A DNA stretch of 64,000 nt from Chimaeribacter californicus (GTDB lineage Bacteria > Pseudomonadota > Gammaproteobacteria > Enterobacterales > Enterobacteriaceae): assembly GCF_002858675.1 (NCBI RefSeq), contig NZ_PJZF01000002.1, positions 248,001 through 312,000 on the forward strand, read 5' to 3'. Under the pieces are notes generated by a model. It was not told where the DNA came from. It did no database searches and worked only from the letters and a program-made list of their open reading frames with translations. Both the position numbers and the translations under genes were made by a program. Position 1 is the first letter of the stretch. The number at the start of each line of letters is the position of its first letter. Positions 38,204-48,583 of this stretch are shown here, in pieces.

Positions 38204-39312
38204 CCCGCCTGCTCCTCGTCGTCCGGCTCCTCATTCTCCGCCACCGGCGGCGCATCCGCCAGCAGGCCGCTGACCGCATCGCTCACCGCCGAAACCAGCG
38301 GGGAATCGGTGATCAGCGGCGTATTGGCCGGCTCCTCCGGGATGACCATCGCGGCCGGGGCCCTCACCGGCAGATCCGGCTGCTCGTCACGCGGCAGCAG
38401 CCAGTGCGCCACGGTCGCCAGGAAATAGCGCCCGCAACGCCGCCCGAGGTGATAATCACGGTTCAACGCCGACACCTTGCTGCCCAGCGCCCGGCTGGCC
38501 AGCGGCTTGGGCGGGTAAATTTCAAAGATGCGCAGATTACCCGGCGGGTTCTCAATAAATTGCTGGATACGCCGGTAGCTTTTTTCATGGTGCTGCATCA
38601 TATGCACCAACTGTTGCAGGCTGCTTTCGCTCAGCCACTGCTCCATGCGTTTCATCCACTGCGGGGCATAAAACATCTGCGACGGCACCGTGCGGATCAC
38701 CACAATGGTATCCGCCCCGCGCCGGTAGGCCTCTTCCACCGGAATCGCGTCGCTGATGCCGCCATCCTGATAGCTGATGCCGTCCAGCTCAACGCCCATC
38801 CGGTAGAAACCGGGGATCGCGCTGGACGCTTTCAGCACCGAGAGCCAGTTCTCACGCGTCGGCGAAAAATAGGTGGGGCTGTAGTCATCACTGCGGCAGG
38901 CGCACATCAGGAATTCACGATCATCCCCCAAATAGCTTTCTGCGGCCTCCAGCGCCAGCGGCATACGCTGTGCTGTGACATCAACCAGCCAGTCGAGATC
39001 GATCAGGTGCCCGCCACGCACGAAGCGCAAAGGGTTAAAGAACTGGGGAGAGGTGGTATAGCGGGAAATAACGCGCCGGGCGTAGCCGGGTTGCTGGCAA
39101 ACAAACGCAGAGAGGTTCTGTGCACCGGCAGAGGTGCCGATCAGCAGGTCAAAAGGATTAAAGCGGGCCCGTTGAAATTCATCCAGCACACCGGCTGTGA
39201 ATATTCCCCGTTGCCCGCCCCCTTCGCATACCAGCGCGATTTTCCCGGGCTGGTAGGGTTTATACGCCAGGGACTCAATATTCCCCAGCGTGATCGGTAT
39301 TCTGTATCCCAA
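38200..39312 (-). CDS. yjjU: Patatin-like phospholipase YjjU
   Basis: 370 residues. Oxyanion loop CEGGGQRGIFTAG, nucleophile Ser in LIGTSAGAQNL and Asp in YQDGGISDAIP form the patatin Ser-Asp dyad. No signal peptide, so cytosolic or membrane-associated. The C-terminal 50 residues are Pro/Glu-rich and low in complexity (PEEPANTPLI, ENEEPDDEE). Operon with yjjV, as in E. coli. Confidence 0.9.
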   Translation of the reverse strand: MGYRIPITLGNIESLAYKPYQPGKIALVCEGGGQRGIFTAGVLDEFQRARFNPFDLLIGTSAGAQNLSAFVCQQPGYARRVISRYTTSPQFFNPLRFVRGGHLIDLDWLVDVTAQRMPLALEAAESYLGDDREFLMCACRSDDYSPTYFSPTRENWLSVLKASSAIPGFYRMGVELDGISYQDGGISDAIPVEEAYRRGADTIVVIRTVPSQMFYAPQWMKRMEQWLSESSLQQLVHMMQHHEKSYRRIQQFIENPPGNLRIFEIYPPKPLASRALGSKVSALNRDYHLGRRCGRYFLATVAHWLLPRDEQPDLPVRAPAAMVIPEEPANTPLITDSPLVSAVSDAVSGLLADAPPVAENEEPDDEEQAG

Positions 39313-39468
39313 CCTTTACCCCATTACCTGGTGTTCTTCGCATCATGCTCTGAGGATACCCGGTATTTTCTCTTGCCGTCACCATCTTGTATAACATTGG
39401 TGAATAAATCGTTGCATCCTGCGTAATTTACTCACCGCGGCGAGCGGGTAAACGTGTCTACAGCCTCG

Positions 39469-39630
39469 CTATGAGCGCCGGCGGCCGGTGAACAGGCTGA
39501 CCAGGAACAAGATGATACCGACAACGAAGACGATTTTCGCAGCCCATGCCGCAGTACCTGCCAGTCCACCAAAGCCCAGTGCTGCGGCAATCAGTGCGAT
39601 GACTAAAAAGATAATGCCCCATCGAAACAT
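39469..39630 (-). CDS. ytjA: Small UPF0391 membrane protein YtjA
   Basis: 53 residues with two hydrophobic helices ([21 protein letters not shown] and [15 protein letters not shown]) and a basic end TGRRRS, matching the DUF1328/UPF0391 family. ATG 39630 is chosen because it gives the family's usual length of about 53; an open frame extends 16 codons further. Position between yjjU and osmY is as in E. coli. Function unknown. Confidence 0.9.
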   Translation of the reverse strand: MFRWGIIFLVIALIAAALGFGGLAGTAAWAAKIVFVVGIILFLVSLFTGRRRS

Positions 39631-39853
39631 AAAATCTCTCCTTACCTTATTAAAATTTGAGATGCCCTTACACAGCACAGAGTTTCGTCGCCGGAACGCG
39701 AAACCTTATTAAAAAAGATAGCGTTAAATCAGAATCCTGCCTGACTTTCGCGCGCTTTTTCATGCTGCCGGGCGCACATTTTCTTGTGGTTTTGGTCACG
39801 CTACCGGCTGCCCTGCAACCAGGGCAACCGTTACATCATCAGTTCAGAGAAGC

Positions 39854-40465
39854 TTATGGTTTGATTTGCAGGTCGTTTTTAACGGATTTCACACCGTCAA
39901 CCGCCTTGGCAACGCTTTCTGCACGGTCAGACTGGGCCTGGTTCTCAACCGTACCGGTCAGCTGAACCACACCTTCGGTGGTGATGACTTTCACGTGACG
40001 GGATGGAACGATGTCATCGGCCAGCAGTTTGGCTTTCACTTCACCGGTGGTGGCGGTGTCGCCGGCATAGGCTTTCGGAGACTGTTCTTTTGCATCACGG
40101 ACATGCAGCTTGTCGCTGACGGATTTCACGCCTTCTACTTTCTTGGCAGCAGCCACAGCCTGGTCGGCTTCAGCCTGGCTGGCCACAAAGCCGCTCAGAG
40201 TCACGACACCGTGGGTGGTGTCGACGGAGATGTCGGTGCTTTTGATCGCTTCGTCATCTACCAGCGCGCTTTTCACTTTAGCCGTGACGGCGCTGTCGCC
40301 CATGTAGTTGCTGACTTTGTTAACTGAACTATCGATTTTCGCGCCGGCGGTGTCCGCGGCGTTGTCAGCTTTGCTTGTCATGGTTTCGGCCAGTGCATTA
40401 CCGCCCACCAGCGCAGAACTCAACACCACGGCCATCATTGAATAGGCAAATTTAGACTTTTTCAT
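39854..40465 (-). CDS. osmY: Osmotically inducible periplasmic protein OsmY
   Basis: 203 residues. Signal peptide ([21 protein letters not shown], cleavage about residue 27) followed by two BON domains (about 55-123 and 134-202), the second ending [11 protein letters not shown]. Periplasmic chaperone-like protein under sigma-S and osmotic control in E. coli. Length matches (201). Confidence 0.95.
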   Translation of the reverse strand: MKKSKFAYSMMAVVLSSALVGGNALAETMTSKADNAADTAGAKIDSSVNKVSNYMGDSAVTAKVKSALVDDEAIKSTDISVDTTHGVVTLSGFVASQAEADQAVAAAKKVEGVKSVSDKLHVRDAKEQSPKAYAGDTATTGEVKAKLLADDIVPSRHVKVITTEGVVQLTGTVENQAQSDRAESVAKAVDGVKSVKNDLQIKP

Positions 40466-41012
40466 CGATTCATTCCTTTATGTTGTGATTCCCAACTGCC
40501 GGGAAACTGTGAGTCACTCACAGTGTGACGACTCATCGTTGCGACAATTTCACGTTTTTATGCACGTCGGAAACTTGCAGAGTGTGCGTCTTAAAAGCTA
40601 AACGTTCAGTTGTCTTATGGATTCACGCTTATGCGTATCACCCTCTCCCTGACATCTCCGGTCTCCGTACCGGGCTCCTGAGGAATTTGCCTGTTATAAG
40701 GATTAAAAACTGCTTTTTAGCATAATCACCCTATAACAAACCAACTTCCTTGTTAACTCCAGTGCTTTATGGCGGTTTTTGCCGGGCACAAATTAAATAT
40801 AGTCGAAAAAGTCCGGGCTGGTTGGAAAATTGCGGAAAAGCAGGGAAATGCAGACTAGTCTGAGCTTTTCGGCCTGAAAATAGCCAAAAAAACGGCTGGG
40901 AGAGGAAAAAAGCATCAAAAACCGGGCGAAAAATGGGGGATAGCGGCGGGATAACAGGCATAAAAAAACGGCATTCCTGCCGTTTTTTTGACCTTCTGGA
41001 ACAACGCGGTGA
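40466..41012. other. osmY-prfC intergenic region
   Basis: 547 bases. The osmY promoter must lie in the first 100-150 bases. From about 40785 to 40955 the plus strand is purine-rich and the minus strand pyrimidine-rich, without an ORF that looks real. The prfC terminator occupies 40960-40990. Confidence 0.5.
40960..40991 (-). terminator. Terminator of prfC
   Basis: AAAAAAACGGCA-TTCC-TGCCGTTTTTTT hairpin 23 bases beyond the prfC stop. Confidence 0.9.
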
Positions 41013-42608
41013 TTAGTGTTCGCGGGTCTTGCGGAAGCTGATTTCCGGGTAACGCTCCTGCGTCAGGTTGAGGTTAACCATGGTCGGGGCGATGTAGGTG
41101 AGGTTGTCACCGCCATCCAGCGCCAGGTTCAGCTCACTCTTACGCTTGAACTCTTCCAGCTTCTTCACGTCATTGCACTCCACCCAACGGGCGGTGGAGA
41201 CGTTTACGGACTCGTAAATTGCCTCAACGTTGTATTCACTCTTCAGGCGGGCAACCACCACATCAAACTGCAGCACCCCTACCGCGCCCACAATCAGGTC
41301 GTTGTTGGCGATCGGCCGGAACACCTGTACCGCGCCCTCTTCCGACAGCTGCACCAGCCCTTTCAGCAGCTGTTTCTGCTTCAGCGGGTCACGCAGGCGG
41401 ATGCGGCGGAACAGTTCCGGCGCAAAGTTCGGGATACCGGTGAACTTCATATCTTCACCCTGGGTAAAGGTGTCACCGATCTGGATGGTGCCGTGGTTGT
41501 GCAGGCCCAGGATGTCGCCCGGGTACGCCTCTTCCACATGGGAGCGGTCACCGGCCATAAAGGTCAGCGCGTCGGAGATGGTCACATCTTTGCCGGTGCG
41601 TACCTGGCGCAGCTTCATGCCCTTCTCATAACGGCCGGAGACCACGCGCATAAACGCCACACGGTCACGGTGTTTCGGGTCCATGTTCGCCTGGATCTTG
41701 AACACGAAACCGGTGAATTTCTCTTCCTGCGCCGTCACTTCACGGGTATCGGTTTTGCGCGGCATCGGGGCCGGCGCCCACTCCACCAGGCCGTCCAGCA
41801 TATGGTCGACGCCGAAGTTACCCAGCGCGGTACCAAAGAAGACCGGGGTCAGCTCGCCGTTCAGGAAGGCTTCACGCTCAAACTCATGGGAGGCCCCCTG
41901 CACCAGCTCCAGCTCATCACGCAGTTGCGCGGCCAGATCCTCGCCTACGGCGGCGTCCAGATCCGGGTTATTCAGCCCTTTCACCGTGCGCACTTCCTGG
42001 ATGGTATGGCCTTTACCGGTCTGGTAGAGGTAAACCTCATCCTTATAGAGGTGGTAAACCCCCTTGAACAGCTTGCCGCAGCCGATCGGCCAGGTGATCG
42101 GTGAACAGGCGATCTTCAGCTCGCGCTCGACTTCGTCCATCACTTCCATCGGGTCACGGATGTCGCGGTCAAGTTTGTTCATAAAGGTCAGGATCGGCGT
42201 ATCGCGCAGACGGGTGACCTCCATCAGCTTACGGGTACGATCCTCAACGCCTTTCGCGGCGTCGATCACCATCAGGCAGCAGTCCACCGCCGTCAGGGTA
42301 CGGTAGGTATCTTCCGAGAAGTCTTCGTGCCCCGGGGTGTCCAGCAGGTTGACCAGGCTGTCACGGTAAGGGAACTGCATCACCGAGGTGGTAATGGAGA
42401 TACCACGCTGCTTTTCCATCTCCATCCAGTCCGATTTCGCGTGCTGGTTGGAGCCGCGGCCTTTGACGGTACCGGCGGTCTGGATCGCCTGTCCGAACAG
42501 CAACACCTTCTCGGTGATGGTGGTTTTACCCGCATCGGGGTGAGAGATAATGGCGAAGGTGCGGCGTTTGGCCACTTCGCGGGCGTATTCACTTGGAGAC
42601 ATTTTCAC
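41013..42608 (-). CDS. prfC: Peptide chain release factor 3 (RF3)
   Basis: 531 residues, translational GTPase that recycles RF1/RF2. G motifs [21 protein letters not shown] and FMNKLDRD; the RF3-specific segment [21 protein letters not shown]-terminal domain ending [11 protein letters not shown]. Two residues longer than E. coli RF3. In E. coli prfC sits between osmY and yjjG-rimI; here hipBA separates it from rimI, and yjjG is absent. Confidence 0.97.
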   Translation of the reverse strand: MKMSPSEYAREVAKRRTFAIISHPDAGKTTITEKVLLFGQAIQTAGTVKGRGSNQHAKSDWMEMEKQRGISITTSVMQFPYRDSLVNLLDTPGHEDFSEDTYRTLTAVDCCLMVIDAAKGVEDRTRKLMEVTRLRDTPILTFMNKLDRDIRDPMEVMDEVERELKIACSPITWPIGCGKLFKGVYHLYKDEVYLYQTGKGHTIQEVRTVKGLNNPDLDAAVGEDLAAQLRDELELVQGASHEFEREAFLNGELTPVFFGTALGNFGVDHMLDGLVEWAPAPMPRKTDTREVTAQEEKFTGFVFKIQANMDPKHRDRVAFMRVVSGRYEKGMKLRQVRTGKDVTISDALTFMAGDRSHVEEAYPGDILGLHNHGTIQIGDTFTQGEDMKFTGIPNFAPELFRRIRLRDPLKQKQLLKGLVQLSEEGAVQVFRPIANNDLIVGAVGVLQFDVVVARLKSEYNVEAIYESVNVSTARWVECNDVKKLEEFKRKSELNLALDGGDNLTYIAPTMVNLNLTQERYPEISFRKTREH

Positions 42609-42755
42609 GTTTCTATAGTTGTACCGCCCTGCGACAGGAACATCGCGCCGCGAACGGCAGCAGGCAAAGCGGAAGGAATAAATTATGGGGCGCTATTTTC
42701 TATGATTTACCCGGCAGAGACAATCAATGATGGAATATTGTGCGTTTTACGCCCA

Positions 42756-44018
42756 TCACAAGCGAAAATCGGGGTGAAGCCGTGCCTGATGGGCCCGTAA
42801 CGCCTGTTTATGCGCCTCATGCATCGGCAACTCCGCCAGCATCGCCGGCCAGCGTTCATGCGCCAGTTGCAGCGCCTCTTCCAGGTGGACACGCAGCGCC
42901 GGCCAGGGCACTCCGATTCTTCCAGCCCACAGGGCGAACGTTGCCATACTCAGGTGATACCAGCGTTTCTCATGCGCCATATTAAGCGCGACTTCCTGTT
43001 CATCCCGGACATAAGGCAGCGTGCTGAGAATATCATAGGCCGGAGACAACCGGGCATCCAGGCCATCCGGGTAGTAAACCGTCCAGTTTTTCAGGTGGGC
43101 GTCACCGTTGCCCAGCAGAATATTCGCCAGCAGCCGGCGTGCCATTTGCTGGATGTCAGCAAGACCGCCCCCGCCCACCCGGTAGAGCGTGGCGGCCAAT
43201 TGATCATAGTTAAAACGCCGGTACTTCTCATGCGGATAAACTTCGAAAATCTGGGCGAAATCTTCAGCATGCACCCGCCCGGTTTCATGCCGGTCAAACC
43301 GGCGGATGCCATAGGCGTAGGGCTCGACAGGTAAAGCAATATCGGGCAACGCGTCGAGCTGCGTGAGGGGAATGAGTTTCACCTCAGGAATAGTGACCCC
43401 GATGGCCTGTGCCAGCAGCATGGCGGAGAACTCATTCTCCGGTACCCCTTTATGTACGGTAGAGGGCGTCTTGATGATCCAACTTTCCCTCCCTACCCCA
43501 TTACTGATCATGAACCGTCCATCCTGCCGTAGCGCAGAGAATTTCATCTGCACACCGGCCAGAGAGAATTTATCCGCCTGATGGCGCACCTCTATCTGTA
43601 CAGGCAGCAGCCGGTCGCCACGCGAGGCCTGCGCCCAAGCCGGTATACCGCCTAACGGCAACGGTTTGGCCACCAGCGCCCCCGGCAAATTACTACCGGC
43701 AAACGCCATCAGCGGGAATTCTGCATCACTATGCACTTTCAGCTCCCGGGCCATCCATTCCCGCAGTGCGCCTTCACTCAGCAGATTAGAGAGCACCGGC
43801 GGCAGACGCCCGGTGGAGGTTAAAGGCTGGGAGAGATAATCAGGGCGAATTTTTTGGGTCAGAGTAAATAGCGGCTGCTGGCCGGCAGGCAAAGCCCGGT
43901 AGTGGGGGTTGAATGTCAGGATGTTACGGTTACCTGAATAGTGTGCCAGCACCGCGATCTGCCGATCATGCAGCAGGAGCTCCAGCGCCTCCACAGACTC
44001 TGTTTGCCTTTCCTCCAT
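42756..44018 (-). CDS. hipA: HipA-type serine/threonine kinase toxin
   Basis: 420 residues. N-terminal HipA domain (about 1-100), nucleotide-loop region with AGVQMKFSALRQDGRF and SWIIKTPS (about 165-200), catalytic loop RRLLANILLGNGDAHLKNWT and the metal site LSPAYDILSTLPY. HipA toxins phosphorylate aminoacyl-tRNA synthetases and induce growth arrest/persistence. ATG 44018 overlaps the hipB stop (ATGA), giving translational coupling with the antitoxin made first. Residue identity to E. coli HipA cannot be judged here. The module is inserted between prfC and rimI. Confidence 0.9.
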   Translation of the reverse strand: MEERQTESVEALELLLHDRQIAVLAHYSGNRNILTFNPHYRALPAGQQPLFTLTQKIRPDYLSQPLTSTGRLPPVLSNLLSEGALREWMARELKVHSDAEFPLMAFAGSNLPGALVAKPLPLGGIPAWAQASRGDRLLPVQIEVRHQADKFSLAGVQMKFSALRQDGRFMISNGVGRESWIIKTPSTVHKGVPENEFSAMLLAQAIGVTIPEVKLIPLTQLDALPDIALPVEPYAYGIRRFDRHETGRVHAEDFAQIFEVYPHEKYRRFNYDQLAATLYRVGGGGLADIQQMARRLLANILLGNGDAHLKNWTVYYPDGLDARLSPAYDILSTLPYVRDEQEVALNMAHEKRWYHLSMATFALWAGRIGVPWPALRVHLEEALQLAHERWPAMLAELPMHEAHKQALRAHQARLHPDFRL

Positions 44019-44329
44019 CAATCCTCCAGCCTGCGCATCATCTCTTCCCACTCCCGGAAATTCCGCTCCGCTTCTGTTGAAGCGGCAGGGGTTTCCCGTT
44101 CAGCGGAAGTGCCCAGTTGAGATGCACGCTCGCGCGGGACGAGCTGCAGCTCCAGATCCATCCCCTCCAGCACCCGCAGCAACGTGGAGAGCCGTACATC
44201 GCCCCCCGCTTCGATCCGCTGGTACTGCTGCTGGGTCATGCCGATTTTCATCAGCATATCGTGCTGGTTAAGCGCCAGCGCCTGACGACGCTGCTTTAAA
44301 ATTCCGGCAAGCTCATCCAGTTCTTTCAT
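44018..44329 (-). CDS. hipB: HipB-type XRE antitoxin/repressor
   Basis: 103 residues. XRE HTH (about 8-62; LALNQHDMLMKIGMTQQQYQ then RIEAGGDVRLSTLLRVLEGM) and a charged, partly disordered tail ending WEEMMRRLED. ATG 44329 is chosen because GGGGGG lies five bases upstream; a GTG at 44335 is possible. It should bind its three upstream operators and HipA. The tail is longer than that of E. coli HipB (88 residues). Confidence 0.9.
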   Translation of the reverse strand: MKELDELAGILKQRRQALALNQHDMLMKIGMTQQQYQRIEAGGDVRLSTLLRVLEGMDLELQLVPRERASQLGTSAERETPAASTEAERNFREWEEMMRRLED

Positions 44330-44350
44330 AAACACCCCCCAGAAACATTA

Positions 44351-44426
44351 ACAACACATTAGTTGTTAAGCGGTTTCTTTACAACAGATTGGTTGTTTTC
44401 AGATGCAAATACAACTCATGAGCTGT
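44351..44426 (-). promoter_or_regulatory. hipBA promoter with three phased operators
   Basis: Three inverted repeats ACAAC-N6-GTTGT at 44351-44366, 44381-44396 and 44411-44426 (the last ends GCTGT), starting exactly 30 bp apart, so all on one DNA face. On the minus strand a promoter with -35 TTGTAA (44379-44384), 17-base spacer and -10 TAATGT (44356-44361) lies within the first two operators. HipB binding would occlude RNA polymerase. Confidence 0.8.
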
Positions 44427-44460
44427 ATTCGGGGAGCGATATTATTGTAATGAGATGTCG

Positions 44461-44901
44461 TTACACCGGCAGCGCCATGATTACCGCATCTTCGCGGCCA
44501 GTGGCGGTGGGGTAATAGTTGCGGCGCAGTGAGACTTCATTAAAGCCGAGCTGCTCATAGAGGGCGATGGCCCCGGCATTGGAAGCGCGCACCTCCAGCC
44601 ACAGCGTAAGGATGCCGCGCGCCTCGAGCTGGGCTATCAGCGCCTCCAGCAGTTCGCGGCCGAGGCCGCGGCGCTGGAACACCGGGTCGATGGCGATGTT
44701 AAACAGCGTCGCCTCGTCCAGCACGATCTGGGTGATGGCGAAACCGGCCATCTGCCCGCCAGCCTCAATTTTCAGGTTAAGGTAGCGCTCGCCCTGGTTG
44801 CCGGCGAAGGTGGCGTCACTCCACGGAAAAGCGTGGCTGGCGCGTTCAATCTGCATGGCGCGCGGATGGTCGTCCGGCGTCAGGATAGAGATGCTGTTCA
44901 T
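44461..44901 (-). CDS. rimI: Ribosomal protein bS18-alanine N-acetyltransferase
   Basis: 146 residues, GNAT fold; acetylates the N-terminal alanine of S18. Starts MNSISILTPDDHPRAMQIER; acetyl-CoA loop FQRRGLGRELLEALI and the C-terminal ALYEQLGFNEVSLRRNYYPT match RimI. ATG 44901 is chosen by family alignment; the frame is open further upstream within holD. Overlaps holD by 56 bases, as in E. coli. Confidence 0.95.
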   Translation of the reverse strand: MNSISILTPDDHPRAMQIERASHAFPWSDATFAGNQGERYLNLKIEAGGQMAGFAITQIVLDEATLFNIAIDPVFQRRGLGRELLEALIAQLEARGILTLWLEVRASNAGAIALYEQLGFNEVSLRRNYYPTATGREDAVIMALPV

Positions 44902-45283
44902 GGTCACAAATCTGCTGCCAGAGTGCGCGTTTCGCACCGGCGTCCTGGGTAAGCACCGGCAGGGCCGGGCTGGAAAGGTGTACGCCCTCAAGGGCGGGGG
45001 GCGTGCTAAGGCCGAGGCACCAACTGGCGCAGCGGGTGCCTTCCGGCAGCATCGCCACATTATCCGGGGTCAGGCTGTAGGCCTGGTGCGGCTGCAACCC
45101 CAGCGCGTGCAGGACATCCTGCAACAGCGGGTGATCCTGCGGCGGCAGGTCATCGGCCACAATCAGCAGCCGCACATCGTCCGGCAAATGGACGGCGATT
45201 TCACCCTGCAAGACCGCCGGGCGGCGCAGCGTCCACTGCGTAATACCCAGTTGTTGTAACAGTATGTCGCGTCGTGTTGCCAT
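44846..45283 (-). CDS. holD: DNA polymerase III psi subunit
   Basis: 145 residues. Starts MATRRDILLQQLGITQWTLR and has LQGEIAVHLPDDVRLLIVAD as in E. coli HolD. Psi links the clamp loader to chi and single-strand binding protein. The C-terminus (ALWQQICDHEQHLYPDAG) runs 56 bases into rimI; divergent from rsmC. Confidence 0.94.
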   Translation of the reverse strand: MATRRDILLQQLGITQWTLRRPAVLQGEIAVHLPDDVRLLIVADDLPPQDHPLLQDVLHALGLQPHQAYSLTPDNVAMLPEGTRCASWCLGLSTPPALEGVHLSSPALPVLTQDAGAKRALWQQICDHEQHLYPDAGRPSARHAD

Positions 45284-45394
45284 GCCAAACCCTGCCAGGT
45301 ATCCAAATGTGCCGCGCTATGCTAGCAAACCCATCGAACATGCGCCAACAAACCTCTATAATCCCCGGTCATCTTCTTAAGGAGCCACACCCTG

Positions 45395-46444
45395 ATGTCT
45401 GCATTAACCCCCGCCAGTGAAGTCATACTGCGCCACACTGATGAATTTACCGAGCGCCGCGTGCTGTTTGCCGGCGACTTACAAGACAGCCTGCCCGCCC
45501 AGCTTGAAGCCGCGGAGGTGCGTGTCCATACCAACCAATATCATCACGGACAGATGCTGAGCCAGGCGCTGGGGGAAAACGTTCAGTACAGCCTGCTGGC
45601 TGACGCGGAGTTTGTGAGCGGCTGCGATACGCTGATCTACTACTGGCCGAAGAGCAAGCAGGAAGCGCAGTTCCAGTTGTCTAACCTGCTCTCCCTGCTG
45701 CCGGTCGGCATTGATGTGTTTGTGATTGGTGAAAACCGCGCCGGGGTGCGCAGTGCAGAACCGATGCTGGAAGGGCTGTGCACCTTGCAGAAAATCGACA
45801 GCGCCCGCCGTTGCGGCCTCTACCACGGCCGCCTGGAACAGCAGCCGGAATTTGATGCCGACGCGTGGTGGCAATCCTATGTGGTGGCGGACGTCACGGT
45901 GAAAACCCTGCCGGGCGTCTTCAGCCGTGATGCGCTCGACCCAGGCAGCATGCTGCTGCTGGGCACCTTCAGTGAAGACATCAAAGGCGCCGTGCTGGAC
46001 ATCGGCTGCGGGGCCGGTGTGGTCGGCGCGGTGCTGGGCACCCATTTCGCGAAAGTAAAACTGACGCTGAGTGACGTCAATGCCGCAGCGCTGGAAGCGA
46101 GCCGCGCCACGCTGGCCGCCAACGGCCTGGAAGGCAACGTGATCGCCAGTAACGTCTATTCCGACATCCGCGGGCGTTTTGACATGATCGTCTCTAACCC
46201 GCCGTTCCACGAAGGGCTGCAAACCAGCCTGCACGCGGCAGAAATGCTGATCCGCGGCGCAGCCAGCCACCTGCACATCGGCGGCAAGCTGCGCATCGTG
46301 GCGAACGCCTTCCTGCCGTACGCCGACATCCTGGATGCCACCTTCGGCAGCCATGAAGTGCTGGCGCAAACCGGCCGTTTCAAAGTGTACCAGGCTGAGC
46401 TGGGCCGCCCGCCGCGTGCCTCGAAGAAAAAATCTAAGCGTTAA
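45395..46444 (+). CDS. rsmC: 16S rRNA m2G1207 methyltransferase RsmC
   Basis: 349 residues with an N-terminal pseudo-methyltransferase domain (about 1-185) and a C-terminal catalytic domain: SAM motif [15 protein letters not shown] (about 199) and the N2-guanine active site VSNPPFHEG. Methylates G1207 of 16S rRNA. Ribosome site AAGGAG nine bases before the ATG. Convergent with the aldo/keto reductase gene, overlapping by 11 bases. Confidence 0.96.
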   Translation: MSALTPASEVILRHTDEFTERRVLFAGDLQDSLPAQLEAAEVRVHTNQYHHGQMLSQALGENVQYSLLADAEFVSGCDTLIYYWPKSKQEAQFQLSNLLSLLPVGIDVFVIGENRAGVRSAEPMLEGLCTLQKIDSARRCGLYHGRLEQQPEFDADAWWQSYVVADVTVKTLPGVFSRDALDPGSMLLLGTFSEDIKGAVLDIGCGAGVVGAVLGTHFAKVKLTLSDVNAAALEASRATLAANGLEGNVIASNVYSDIRGRFDMIVSNPPFHEGLQTSLHAAEMLIRGAASHLHIGGKLRIVANAFLPYADILDATFGSHEVLAQTGRFKVYQAELGRPPRASKKKSKR

Positions 46445-47426
46445 GCATCGGCATCACGTGGTCCTGATACCGCCCGCCGGCGGCCGCGTGATACGGGAAG
46501 ATGGCCTCAATCGCCGCCAGTTCGCTGTGCGTTAACGTCACGTCGAGGGCGGCGATGTTCTCATCCAGATAGCGGCGGCGCTTGGTGCCGGGGATCGGCA
46601 CAATGTGCTCCCCTTGCGCCAGCACCCAGGCCAGCGCCAACTGGGCCGGGGTCACCCCTTTCTGTTCTGCCAGCGTTTTCACCTTCTCCACCAGCGCCAG
46701 GTTGCGGCTGAAATTCTCCGGGCTAAAGCGCGGATTATCCCGGCGGAAATCATCGGCCGCCAGATCCTCCGGCGACGTCAGCGTCCCGGTCAAAAAGCCG
46801 CGCCCCAGTGGGCTGTAAGGCACAAACCCCACCCCCAGCCGTTCGCAGGCGGCCAGAATTCCGTCTTCCACATCACGCGTCCAGAGCGAGTACTCCGTTT
46901 GCAGCGCCGTGATGGGGTGCACCGCGCAGGCCCGTTCCAGCGTGGCGGCGGAGGCTTCGCTCAGGCCGATATAACGGATCTTGCCTTCACGCACCAGATC
47001 GGCCAGCGTGCCGACCACCTCCTCCACTGGTACCGCAGGATCGACCCGGTGCTGGTAGTAGAGGTCAATCACTTCCACCTGTAACCGCGTCAGGCTGCCC
47101 TCGACAGACTGGCGGATATACGCCGGGCGGCTGCTGACCCCGCGCAGCGACGGCTGCGCCGGATCACGCAGGATGCCGAACTTGGTGGCCAGAAAGACCT
47201 GGTCGCGCTTGCCCTTGATCGCCTCGCCAATCAGTTCCTCATTGGTGTGCGGCCCGTACATGTCGGCGGTGTCGAGCAGGGTCACGCCCCGCTCCAGCGC
47301 ATGGTGCAGCGTGGCGACTGCCTCTTTGTGGTCGCTGCCGGTGGAGTAGAAATCGCTCATGCCCATACACCCCAGCCCGATGGCGGAGACAGTCGGCCCA
47401 TTTGTACCCAGTTGACGCTGTTGCAT
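46434..47426 (-). CDS. Aldo/keto reductase
   Basis: 330 residues, NADPH-dependent (beta/alpha)8 oxidoreductase. Catalytic residues: Asp and Tyr in [16 protein letters not shown], Lys in VFLATKFGI and His in [10 protein letters not shown]; the NADP-binding end [19 protein letters not shown] is present. It resembles the YajO/AKR13-type group; the substrate is unknown. ATG 47426 ([20 protein letters not shown]) fits the family better than upstream in-frame starts. Divergent from a LysR gene that probably regulates it. Confidence 0.92.
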   Translation of the reverse strand: MQQRQLGTNGPTVSAIGLGCMGMSDFYSTGSDHKEAVATLHHALERGVTLLDTADMYGPHTNEELIGEAIKGKRDQVFLATKFGILRDPAQPSLRGVSSRPAYIRQSVEGSLTRLQVEVIDLYYQHRVDPAVPVEEVVGTLADLVREGKIRYIGLSEASAATLERACAVHPITALQTEYSLWTRDVEDGILAACERLGVGFVPYSPLGRGFLTGTLTSPEDLAADDFRRDNPRFSPENFSRNLALVEKVKTLAEQKGVTPAQLALAWVLAQGEHIVPIPGTKRRRYLDENIAALDVTLTHSELAAIEAIFPYHAAAGGRYQDHVMPMLNA

Positions 47427-47538
47427 GGTGTTTCCTCGGTGATGTGTCAGTGGAGAAGAGTGTGGTTGTTTATCCGACGAAGATAAACCATGCTTTCCGC
47501 TCAGCACTGTTCATAAAACACTAACAATCGGATGCCCT

Positions 47539-48441
47539 ATGGATCAGATCCAGGCGATGCGGATCTTCACCCGCATTGTGGAGTTACAGAGTTTCAGCCG
47601 GGCGGCGGAAGACCAGAACCTGCCGCGCGCCACCGTCAGCACCACCCTGAAACGGCTGGAACTGCGGCTGGGCGTGCGCCTGCTGGTGCGTACCACCCGG
47701 CGGCTGCACATCACTGACGAAGGCGAGCTTTACTACCATCGCTGCCTGCAACTGCTGGATGCCCTGGCGGAAACTGACGCCCTGTTCGCCCACCAGCGCC
47801 ACCAGCCGCAGGGCAAGGTGCGGGTGGATATGCCGCACTCGCTGGCGCGTGAAATCGTCATCCCGGCGCTGCCGGACTTCACCGCCCGCTACCCGCAGAT
47901 TGAGGTGACGCTCAGCGCCAATGACAGCGCCATCGATTTGCTGCACCACGGCGTGGATTGCGTGCTGCGCGCCTGGCCTTCTGCTGATGAACAGCTGGTG
48001 ACGCATGCCCGCGCGGCGTTGCCGCAGGTAACCTGCGCCTCGCCCGGCTACCTCGCGCGCTATGGGCAGCCGCGTTCGCCGCAGGCGCTGGGCGATCATC
48101 GCATGGTGGGTTACGTGTTCCGCCATGGCCAGCAGGCGGACGCGCTGGAGTTCCGGCAAAACGGGGAGATCACGGCGTTACGGCTGCCGCATACCCTGAG
48201 TGTCAGCGGGGCGGATGCCTATATTGCCGCCGGGCGCAGCGGGTTTGGGTTGATTCAGGCGGCACGCCACGCGTTGCAGCGCGAGCTGGCGGCCGGTGAG
48301 CTGGTGGAAGTGCTGGCAGATTGCCCGCCGCCGCCGATGCCGGTCTGGCTGATGCACCCGCCCGGCCGTTTTATTGCGCCCCGCGTGCGGGTGATGCTGG
48401 CCTGGCTGGCGGACTTATTGCAGCAAATGGAGAAGGGGTAA
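47539..48441 (+). CDS. LysR-family transcriptional regulator
   Basis: 300 residues. N-terminal HTH (about 1-60; SFSRAAEDQNLPRATVSTTL), effector domain with the segment RVDMPHSLAREIVIPALPDF typical of the CrgA-like LysR subgroup. Starts 112 bases from the divergent aldo/keto reductase, the usual arrangement for a LysR regulator and its target; the inducer is unknown. Confidence 0.9.
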   Translation: MDQIQAMRIFTRIVELQSFSRAAEDQNLPRATVSTTLKRLELRLGVRLLVRTTRRLHITDEGELYYHRCLQLLDALAETDALFAHQRHQPQGKVRVDMPHSLAREIVIPALPDFTARYPQIEVTLSANDSAIDLLHHGVDCVLRAWPSADEQLVTHARAALPQVTCASPGYLARYGQPRSPQALGDHRMVGYVFRHGQQADALEFRQNGEITALRLPHTLSVSGADAYIAAGRSGFGLIQAARHALQRELAAGELVEVLADCPPPPMPVWLMHPPGRFIAPRVRVMLAWLADLLQQMEKG

Positions 48442-48514
48442 GCGGCTAAACCGCCCAATCTGCACTTTTTCTGATGGTTTTTGCAGCAGTCGTGTCATCT
48501 TACGGAAATAACTA

Positions 48515-48542
48515 TTGACGCCCCGGCGAAAATCTCTAGAAT
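48515..48542 (+). promoter_or_regulatory. Promoter of the tRNA-Leu cluster
   Basis: -35 TTGACG (48515-48520), 16-base spacer, -10 TAGAAT (48537-48542), followed by a GC-rich start region TCGCCTCCG typical of stringently controlled stable-RNA promoters. Confidence 0.8.
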
Positions 48543-48583
48543 TCGCCTCCGTGGTTGCATTACTCCGGTAGTGCACATGGAAT

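Noticed and set aside
38191..39426. 411-codon frame opposite yjjU
   Set aside because: Shadow frame; yjjU carries the patatin catalytic motifs on the other strand.
40767..40961. 64-codon frame downstream of prfC
   Set aside because: Pyrimidine-rich low-complexity frame with no ribosome site or family resemblance.
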